Assembly (NCBI GenBank): GCA_029747585.1
Contig: JAPEVF010001008.1
Coordinates: 1 to 15,577 of the forward strand
Reading direction: 5' to 3'
Length of the DNA: 15,577 bases
Source: Pleurotus djamor
Lineage: Eukaryota > Basidiomycota > Agaricomycetes > Agaricales > Pleurotaceae
A model generated the notes under the pieces. The model was not told the DNA's origin. It did no database searches and saw nothing but the letters and a program-made list of their open reading frames with translations. The position numbers and the translations under genes were made by a program. Position 1 is the first letter of the stretch; every line of letters begins with the position of its first letter. Shown here piece by piece: positions 9,174 through 15,577 of the stretch.

Positions 9174-9951
9174 ATGACGACCGCAGAAGGAAATGGACAA
9201 GGTGCTACGATGTTGGACGATATACCTCGCTTGCTGCGAAGGGAGTGGAAGCACAAGAAACCCGTAAGTTTGCGTTCCTACTCTCGATATGTCTCTGATC
9301 GAGCGTTGGATGTAGCATCTACAGCGATCTACCTCCCTTCCAGTGCTCGCACCTGCCCCTCATTTCCAATTTATCCTCCTCGATCGACCAGCTCGGCCTG
9401 TCTTTACTTGCTGTCGGTGTGGCTTCTCAAACACCCTGCTTGATATGTGTCTCTGGTGCTGCTGGACATCGCCAGAGGCCAAGGCTGCTTGGGCAGAGTC
9501 GGAGAAGGAGTATCTGTCGATGAAGGCAACTACTCCGAAGACTACTAAAGTCCATCGTAGGACCCACCGTAAAATCAGTGCGCCTCCGAGAATCCACTGG
9601 CACCCACCACATCCACCTCCGGTCTATAAGTATGCCCACCCTTGTAGGCGATCTGAACCCCCTCCTACACGTTTCTCGGGTATGCGGCTTGAGTTGTCCT
9701 CGTTTGTCGGATCCTGGACAAGGAGTGTCTCAAGCAGACATCATAACATGAAGAGTGATGATGGTGAAACGCCAGTGGCTGGAATGTGGGGTACTCGCGG
9801 TGTGACCGCCCCCCGACCATACCCGTCATCAATATACTCGCTGTTCGTTGCTGCCAAGACGGCTTCCAATACGAGTTTGCAAAGGTGCGATGCTGGTATG
9901 TTGACTGGTCAAACAGTAGTGAGTGTCAATCATCTCAAAAGCCCATTGTGA
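9174..9951 (+). CDS. Small protein with RanBP2-like zinc ribbon
   Basis: Exons 9174-9263 and 9316-9951 (intron of 52 nt, GTAAGT..GTAG, phase 0), giving 241 residues. Early residues (about 13-30) are charged, including LLRREWKHKK. Around residues 62-78 lies C-x2-C-x3-N-x5-C-x2-C (within FTCCRCGFSN and MCLWC), followed by another Cys and WTS. This is close to the RanBP2-type zinc finger pattern, with one residue fewer before the second Cys pair and no leading Trp. It is followed by a basic stretch (HRRTHRKISAPPR) and His/Pro-rich sequence. The tail is less protein-like. An intron at 9680-9737 (GTATGC..AAGCAG) would end the protein at 9751 with 155 residues. The zinc ribbon is seen; nucleic-acid or ubiquitin binding is only inferred from the family. 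Confidence 0.65.
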
Positions 9952-10225
9952 TATCCCCAATCACATAACTATATTAACTTTCCTCCGAAGCACATCGTTG
10001 CTCATGTTTGACCCTGCATGTCTCAAATCCCATGCTTCACATAATAATATGTAATTTGTAGCAATTTCTTCGCGCCCTTCCTTTTTCCTTTTCTCTTTCT
10101 TTCTCCCTCCACCACGTCGTCGCCGTGTCGTGGTCGTCATTGCACATCGCGGTCGCTGTCTCGCGCTTGCTTCGGCGGCCTTCCCTTCTCTTGATCCTTG
10201 TCCTTTGATCCTTCGCCCCGTCTGA
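9952..10225. promoter_or_regulatory. Promoter region with an uninterrupted pyrimidine tract
   Basis: Bases 10075-10110 are 36 consecutive C/T on the plus strand, inside a wider CT-rich stretch. CT-rich blocks just before transcription starts are common in filamentous fungal promoters. A short possible first exon, ATG 10004 to 10050 followed by GTAATT, could be spliced into the downstream frame at 10321 through a 270-nt intron, but nothing confirms it. Confidence 0.4.
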
Positions 10226-10693
10226 TCCATCCACCTCGCCAAACACCCTTGCTTACGGTCTCTGCCTTTGGTTACCTTTCAGGCCTTCCGGTCCCCTGGT
10301 CACGGTTACTGCACCAACAGTCCAAGACCAGTATCAACCAACAGTAGTTACGCCCCATCTCGACGAGCGTCAAGTGTTCGCATCGTGCTCCCCGAACGAC
10401 GTGCACCCTCTCTTGACCGTCCTTCCACGAGTACTGGCTACGAATCGAACACCATTTCAAAGGCTCGTTCACGAGCTCCTTATACCCTGTCACGACGAAC
10501 GATCCTAGAACCATCTCCATCCACGCACGCCCAGCACCAGTCATCACCATCGTCATCACGCCTTTCCTCAAAGATACCACGCATACGGATCCCTAGTACA
10601 TTCACTCGCACATCAACAAGCAGTCCCGCAACAACCGCATCCTCTCCCTCAAGTCCTTCATCTACTGCATCAATTATACCCACCACATCCAGT
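10226..10693 (+). other. ATG-free open frame ahead of the Ser/Pro-rich gene
   Basis: This stretch is in the same frame as the downstream coding region and has no stop codon over 156 codons. Its translation is Ser/Thr/Arg/Pro-rich and protein-like, for example PSRRASSVRI and LPERRAPSLDRPS. Yet no ATG occurs on the plus strand from 10052 to 10693. It is either coding sequence reached from an unseen spliced first exon, or a long leader without upstream ATGs. Confidence 0.5.
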
Positions 10694-12338
10694 ATGACGA
10701 TCGTCCACGATTACAACCATGACAAGTATACCCATGACAACGCAAATAACATTCATGTAGCATCCTCGGCACCTATGGCCGACCATTTCCTCCATTCCGA
10801 TACCCGTGCATATGTATACAACCAATCCATATTTAAGAAGAGTGAACACGAGGGTTCAGGCTTGTCGGCGGACTCTGTGGACTGCAGGAGTTTTATGGAT
10901 CTGTCCGCTGAGGTGTCCGTGGAACGGACACTAGTGGAGGTCGAGGCATCTGGATGCTCTGGTATGCTTCTCCGCATCCATTCACCCGTTAATTGTGCAC
11001 TAAGACATCGTAGCAGGAGAATCTCCTCCGCCTAAGCTAGTCTTTCTTCCTAGCTCACCTGTCATTGAAGGCATCCCAAATACCCCCGATTCCACTATCA
11101 GCTTCCCAGTCGCATCAGCACCTGCACAAACAGTCCCGCAGGCGCAGGCCGCTACGAAGCCCTTTCATGAAGCCTGTGATGCCCCCCCTGCTGATGAAGT
11201 TCAGGTTACGTCTTTGAAAGGCCGTCGTGCACGCGAGCGTGCTTCTGCTCCTCCACCCACACTTCATGGTCTACAATTCCTCGATCTTTCTGATGGTACC
11301 CCTCCCAGTGTCCCCTTTACACATGGGAAATCGCATTCCCTCAGTGGTCTCCCTGTCCGCGCACGGTCGCAAGGGAATCGAAAGAAGGAAGCCCGGCGTC
11401 TTCCCCGACCTGAGATCATCGACTCGACTGCATCCCAGCAACGTGAGGGAGACGTGGTCACGGCTACTAATGACCGGTCTCATACTCATGGTAGATCGAA
11501 GTCCCAGCCGACTTCATCTGTTAGGCTGGGTAATCCGAGACGTCCTTATTATTCTGCTATTCGGCCTCATATGGGTGTTGGGACAAGTCTCTCCCAGCCT
11601 TCGTCTCCCATTCGTGCCAACTATGACTCCAGGCCAGAATCCCGCGGAGCGGCCTCGCGTCCTGGATCCTCTGCAGCGTACCTGTCTCCAAGCTACCCTA
11701 CGTCCCGAGCTTCGTCACCAGCTCCATCCTACATGCACGCTCAAGTCAGGTCGAAATCTTTCCTTGATATTGACGTTCTCGACGATGAAGACTACCTTTT
11801 CTCCTCTCTGACACCTCCCAGCACGCTTCCTGCCGTCTACGCCCAAGCTTACTCTCCTTCAGAGATTAATGTCCATCGCACGGGCATGAGCTTTGGCGGT
11901 ATTGGTTTGGGATTAGGCAATGGTGTATTTGGGAGCCCGGAAGTCGCCATCGGTCCTCGACCCACCTCAAGTTTAGGCTTCCGTGAATCCACTTCGACCA
12001 CACGTGGTGACTGTGGCGACTCGTTGAGAGAGATGTCTCGATTTGGTTCCACTCGACGTCTAGGAAAGACTCGATTCTCTCTGAGCCGGGTTTGGAAGTG
12101 GAAGGAGCCAGCGACTCAGGGTGATTTCTCATCCAGGACGGATGATATTGTTCCTTCTGATGTTGATGAAAACGGTGTTAGAAGGTCAAAACATCATCTC
12201 GCTTCGGATCTAGGAAAACTCAGGGATATGGGCAAAGATGCTGGAAGAAAGGGCGTGGAAGGTGTGGCAGAATCGATGAAGAAGGTCGGACGTAGTCTCA
12301 GAGGCTTGAAGAGCTTCGTTGATCGCCGGTCCAAGTGA
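10694..12338 (+). CDS. Ser/Pro-rich, probably disordered protein
   Basis: Exons 10694-10961 and 11017-12338 (intron of 55 nt, GTATGC..AGCAG, phase 1), giving 529 residues from the first ATG, which has A at -3. The same frame is open back to 10226, so the true N-terminus may be longer by up to about 150 residues. The protein is dominated by Ser, Pro, Arg and Thr, with repeated basophilic kinase or 14-3-3-like sites (RSKSQP near residue 249, RSKSF near 334). There is an acidic patch (DIDVLDDEDY) and a Gly-rich stretch (FGGIGLGLGNG). A basic, helix-prone C-terminus (KLRDMGKDAG to LRGLKSFVDRRSK) ends it. No enzyme motif, signal peptide or membrane segment is seen. The family is not recognised; a phosphoregulated scaffold would fit but is a guess. 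An N at 12359 lies past the stop. Confidence 0.7.
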
Positions 12339-12523
12339 TCGACCTTCCTCCGTTCGGNTTTCTGGTCTTTTTTACATATCGCATATAGTGTGCATACGGT
12401 TAATCTGTGTAAAATGTCGCATGTTTCCAGTATAATTCTCTGCCTGCATCCTCCATGACACTGACGGACTCGTACCTACAACCTACTCCAATCGTTTAAT
12501 ACTTATTTACCTTATGGGATCGA

Positions 12524-12541
12524 GCGTACTATGAAGTACGC
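12524..12541. repeat. Perfect inverted repeat (hairpin)
   Basis: GCGTACT (12524-12530) and AGTACGC (12535-12541) with a 4-nt loop ATGA. A tight hairpin in the RNA of either strand, about 190 bases after each gene's stop. Confidence 0.7.
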
Positions 12542-12590
12542 AATTCATTTTATCATTTGCATGGATATATGATGACTGTACGCCACTGGA

Positions 12591-12614
12591 TCCCATGCGC
12601 ATGCAATCATGGGA
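12591..12614. repeat. Perfect inverted repeat (hairpin)
   Basis: TCCCATG (12591-12597) and CATGGGA (12608-12614) with a 10-nt loop. It is the second hairpin in the convergent 3' region, 117 bases beyond the stop of the minus-strand gene. Confidence 0.7.
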
Positions 12615-12633
12615 GGTGTTTTTGATGTTCAGT

Positions 12634-12639
12634 TTTATT
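12634..12639 (-). terminator. Polyadenylation signal of the minus-strand gene
   Basis: TTTATT on the plus strand reads AATAAA on the minus strand, 92 bases after the stop codon at 12731-12733. This is the canonical hexamer at a plausible distance, although fungal genes often lack it. Confidence 0.4.
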
Positions 12640-12730
12640 ATTCAACGCGATGAACGCGGGGTATTACAACGGAGAATAATGAAGACTTGAGCCCTATAAC
12701 CTGGTCAATGAATGATTCAACATATCCCAT

Positions 12731-14539
12731 TCAAACCGTCACCCCAGGAGACGATGTCGAGGGGTTGACACTGCAACCTGTCGTCTTCGAGATTGATTCA
12801 CTCCTTCTGCTACGCTGAGTCGTGGCACTAGAACCCACGCATTTCGTGGCTGATTTACTCCCCACAGACGATCCCTTTTGGGGAGACTGAGTCTTCCTCC
12901 TCCTTGCATTCCCAACTTTTGAACCAGGAACAACATTCTCCTGGGCAGTCGCACTGCTACGCTGAGGCTCTTGCCACAAGGAAACCGGCGAGCGTGTCAT
13001 GTCGTGTACAATTCTAATTGTCCGTGGTTTGACGTTCATAACGGGGCTTGAAGCTAGGACTGGAGTGGTCGTTGGACTGATGTAGACGGCAGGCCTCATA
13101 GCGATTGGTGGGGGAGAACCGTACGTCAAGGAGCTCTCAGATAGGTTTGGACTGGAAGCACCAAGCTTTAGAACGGGTTTCGAATACGCTGCCCCGCGGT
13201 AACGATCCCGATCAGGCGTGTCGACCAGCTTGATATTTGAGCAGAAGCGGCCGGGTGGAACATTGTAAGACAGAGGAGTAGCTCTTTCAGAAGTAGGTGC
13301 AGTAGGTGGAGTTGGATTGTGAGAAGGGACTGTGGGAGCGGCGTTGGAAGCGTCAGGCGCGAAGACATGATCGAGGCTAGGTGGCGAAGCCTCAGGTGCA
13401 GGCGCAGCCGTCGAAGTGTTTCTCGCCACTTCAGGTTCTGCCACGCCCTGCAGAGGAGGGAGGCTACATTCGTCAGATGCATCGTTGGGCTCGAGAGATT
13501 CCAAGGACATGTCGGACGGATCTGGGTACGACGCCATGCTAGCATAGGCTTTTCGTTGTGCAGGCTCGGTCGCTCGATCCAAAGGTACAGGACATTCCTC
13601 GCATCGTGGTTCGAATCCGGTTGGTAAAGGGATGCATTCCACTCTTGACATACCCAATCCGCTTGAGGAAGAAAAATCGCCGAGCACAGAGGTCGAGGAG
13701 GCTGAGAGTGTACTATGCGAGTAAGTCCCAAATTGAGAAAAGTTGATCATAATCTCGCGACGCTCTGCTCGCACGTCGCGAATGGGTTTTCCTTGAGAAA
13801 CCGCCTTAGAGTCATGGAAATCAGGAGAGTCAGATGATTCGTCAAATGAGTTCGTTGAGGTTTGAGACGAGTCCTTGTCACAAGAGACGTCCAGAAAGGC
13901 AGAAGAATCAAAACTTGTTCGAGATAGCTTGAGTTCTGTTACAGCCTCTCGAATCTTCTGCGTTCTGAGCTGAGATAGAGCAAAAGTTTCAGCGTCGACG
14001 ACAAGGTCTTGCGTGCTCTGGCTAAATTTTTGAAGCACGCCAGGGATACGCCCAGTAAGAGAGAAGTCCTTGGGTACGCTGAACGGGTACTTGGAGATAG
14101 CAGACGTCGTGTTAAGGCCAGATAAGACAGCCTTGTCTAGGCGATAAACGTCGAAGGTAGCCTGTTGATCCCAGTCCGCCGGTCCGTCAGCAATGTTATT
14201 CCTCGTAATTTCTGAGTGATAGTCTGTTCGTGAAGCGTCGATGTCGTCCCAGGAAAATTCGCCTGTGCGGGAGATCAGAAACATCCTGATGCATACTACA
14301 GTAACAGATGATGTACCGGAATTTCCAGTGGGTAGGTCTTCGACTAGAAGTGCAGCTGGTCGATATGGAATATCACTAATACTCGTTATTGGCTCCGCAT
14401 TGTCGTCCCTGTGGAGCGTGATGGGAAGAATGGGCGGGGCCTCTTCTTCAAGATGCCTAGGTTTCTTGAATAACGTCAAGAGAAAGTTCCAAAAGGCGAG
14501 CCATAGTTGACAAAGACTATTCCAGATAGACGAAGCCAT
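12731..14539 (-). CDS. Uncharacterised protein with N-terminal hydrophobic segment and low-complexity tail
   Basis: One uninterrupted frame of 602 residues from ATG 14539-14537 to TGA 12733-12731. The open frame runs further upstream but without another ATG. Residues 5-24 (starting IWNSLCQLWLAFWNF) are hydrophobic and Trp/Leu-rich, then KKPRH, suggesting a short membrane anchor or a membrane-lying helix. Residues of about 40-210 are of mixed composition, with conserved-looking stretches such as TGEFSWDDID and WDQQATFDVY, and may form a folded domain. From about 210 on the chain is Ser/Pro/Thr-rich and probably disordered, with acidic then basic ends (NARRRKTQSPQK near the C-terminus). It is convergent with the gene on its left and divergent from the gene on its right. 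No family is recognised. A long intronless frame is unusual here but not a sign of a retrocopy by itself. Confidence 0.75.
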   Translation of the reverse strand: MASSIWNSLCQLWLAFWNFLLTLFKKPRHLEEEAPPILPITLHRDDNAEPITSISDIPYRPAALLVEDLPTGNSGTSSVTVVCIRMFLISRTGEFSWDDIDASRTDYHSEITRNNIADGPADWDQQATFDVYRLDKAVLSGLNTTSAISKYPFSVPKDFSLTGRIPGVLQKFSQSTQDLVVDAETFALSQLRTQKIREAVTELKLSRTSFDSSAFLDVSCDKDSSQTSTNSFDESSDSPDFHDSKAVSQGKPIRDVRAERREIMINFSQFGTYSHSTLSASSTSVLGDFSSSSGLGMSRVECIPLPTGFEPRCEECPVPLDRATEPAQRKAYASMASYPDPSDMSLESLEPNDASDECSLPPLQGVAEPEVARNTSTAAPAPEASPPSLDHVFAPDASNAAPTVPSHNPTPPTAPTSERATPLSYNVPPGRFCSNIKLVDTPDRDRYRGAAYSKPVLKLGASSPNLSESSLTYGSPPPIAMRPAVYISPTTTPVLASSPVMNVKPRTIRIVHDMTRSPVSLWQEPQRSSATAQENVVPGSKVGNARRRKTQSPQKGSSVGSKSATKCVGSSATTQRSRRSESISKTTGCSVNPSTSSPGVTV

Positions 14540-14747
14540 TGTGCCCCAGTAGGATGTAAGTAGTAGGATGTGACTTTGGTAGCTCGATGACGAATGACCA
14601 ACGAATGACGGGTTTGGTTGAAGGAACACCGGCGCTTGTCACCAAGTCAACCAAGTCAACGTGACCCCTGCCTCCAATAAGAGGGGCCTTTTGAGTTTAG
14701 TGCAGTTCCCACATTTCTACCGCATCCCATCTCCTTCAGATCAAGCT
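14540..14747. promoter_or_regulatory. Divergent promoter region with short direct repeats
   Basis: These 208 bases separate two genes transcribed away from each other and must carry both start regions. They contain three pairs of short direct repeats: AGTAGGATGT at 14548-14557 and 14562-14571, ACGAATGAC at 14590-14598 and 14601-14609, and ACCAAGTCA twice in tandem at 14641-14658. A CCAAT box lies at 14674-14678, about 70 bases before the plus-strand ATG. No clear TATA box is seen. Confidence 0.55.
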
Positions 14748-15577
14748 ATGGACGACGACAACGACTCTGTCATCATCGTTGAAGAGCGTCCTTCGACGAG
14801 GTCGCAACCTTCTTCTCACCAAACCTCCCGCTTACCGAATCCATGGCTTGATTCAAACAACCACGCGCCAATCTCCAAGATCCAGCCCACTATCAAATGT
14901 GCCCTTCGATATTTTGAAGAGAGTAGCCTCGATACAAAAATGAAAGAAGCTAGCCTACGGTGGCCGTTCCGCTTGGATCCCCATCATGCAAATCGTATCC
15001 TCTATCATGACTTTCGCGGTGAGGGTGAACCGCCAGACGACGTTGGCTGCATTGGAGACGTCTATCTTGACGTCTCATCTGCACCCAAATGTGTTTGGAT
15101 ACGCAGCGGCACAGCCTCCAAGTGGCGGGACTCTGAGTGGGTACCATGGGGGCCCACTTCAGTGCCTGAGGGGCAATCACTCAAGTTGGCTACGCACCCT
15201 CTACTTACTGATCGATTTCTGTGGTTCAGAGGGACCGGAGGAATCGCCTGGTACTGTTGGAAGCACATCGTGCATCTCTTGAATCCAACATCAATAAATG
15301 ACTCCCATAATCCTATTAAAAGCATCGAAACAATACTCAACAAGGAAGTAGGGGCAGAACCTCGTCGAGGACGTCAACATGGCACCATCAGCTCTGGTGG
15401 CGGAAATAAGAATAGGGCACTCAGTCCAAACACGGAGGATGAGAGTGGTGAGTTGCTGTTACTCTCAATATATTCACATTCATCCCTTCCTCTCCAGATA
15501 GCTCCTCAGACAGCTCCAACAGTGATCTTGATTCTATTTCCACTTCGCAAGGTAAATCCTCCAAGAAACTTGTATCG
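14748..15577 (+). CDS. Uncharacterised protein with GDVYLD/Trp-rich domain, 5' part
   Basis: Starts at ATG 14748 with an acidic lead (MDDDNDSVIIVEE). Exon 1 runs 14748-15447 (233 codons plus one base), then comes an intron 15448-15497 (GTGAGT..CTCCAG, 50 nt). Exon 2 from 15498 is Ser/Asp-rich and leaves the window; a GTAAAT at 15552 may end it. Residues of about 45-190 look like a folded domain: GDVYLD at 103-108, then Trp-rich sequence (VWIRSGTASKW, EWVPWG) and DRFLWFRG at 155-162 followed by IAWYCW. From memory, uncharacterised mushroom proteins share a similar layout (a GDxY strand, a Trp-containing middle and an RxLW segment); this could not be checked. After residue 195 the chain becomes Gly/Asn/Ser-rich. 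No signal peptide or membrane segment is seen. The C-terminus is missing only because of the window edge. Confidence 0.7.
   Translation, partial: MDDDNDSVIIVEERPSTRSQPSSHQTSRLPNPWLDSNNHAPISKIQPTIKCALRYFEESSLDTKMKEASLRWPFRLDPHHANRILYHDFRGEGEPPDDVGCIGDVYLDVSSAPKCVWIRSGTASKWRDSEWVPWGPTSVPEGQSLKLATHPLLTDRFLWFRGTGGIAWYCWKHIVHLLNPTSINDSHNPIKSIETILNKEVGAEPRRGRQHGTISSGGGNKNRALSPNTEDESGELLLLSIYSHSSLPLQIAPQTAPTVILILFPLRKVNPPRNLY

Larger units (their letters stand above)
12339..12730. other. Convergent 3' intergenic region
   Basis: The 392 bases between the stops of the plus-strand Ser/Pro-rich gene and the minus-strand gene are AT-rich. They contain an N at 12359, two perfect 7-bp inverted repeats and a polyadenylation signal for the minus-strand gene. 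No coding or RNA gene is seen. Confidence 0.6.

Noticed and set aside
9961..10242. 93-codon minus-strand frame, rich in Arg/Glu/Lys
   Set aside because: Its composition merely mirrors the pyrimidine-rich plus-strand promoter tract.
13602..13622. GGTTCGAATCC, identical to a tRNA T-arm consensus
   Set aside because: No acceptor stem or anticodon arm can be built around it, and it falls inside the 602-codon minus-strand gene.

Overview
This window looks like nuclear DNA of a basidiomycete fungus, most likely an Agaricomycete (mushroom or polypore group). The protein-coding genes are cut by many short introns of about 50-68 nt with GT..AG borders. The best recognisable gene is a cytochrome P450 that resembles the CYP63 family of wood-decay fungi. 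No rRNA, tRNA, CRISPR, plasmid or transposon signature was found. Three single N bases lie beside homopolymer runs, as expected of a draft assembly.

Layout. The 3' end of an unidentified gene comes first (1-143, +). A CYP63-like P450 of 18 exons follows (624-3360, +). Next are two tandem copies of a gene for an uncharacterised protein of about 647 residues (3723-5930 and 6146-8384, both +). They share the same six-exon structure and about 60-65 % identity in the long last exon, compared by hand. Beyond a 789-bp gene-poor stretch is a small gene with a RanBP2-like CxxC...CxxC zinc ribbon (9174-9951, +). It is followed by a Ser/Pro-rich, probably disordered protein gene (10694-12338, +) with an unusual ATG-free but open 5' stretch. 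A convergent gene (12731-14539, -) encodes a 602-residue protein with a short N-terminal hydrophobic segment and a long low-complexity tail. A 208-bp divergent promoter region separates it from a last gene (14748 to the window end, +), which is cut off by the window edge.

How the genes relate. The P450 is the only gene with a predictable chemistry: an ER-anchored haem monooxygenase of a family linked to oxidation of hydrophobic compounds. Nothing in the sequence shows that its neighbours act with it. The tandem pair is the most distinctive novel content: a duplicated, apparently lineage-restricted family with a conserved C-terminal helical (TPR-like) block. All exon models here were built by hand from splice signals, reading frame and comparison between the two copies, so single borders may be off.
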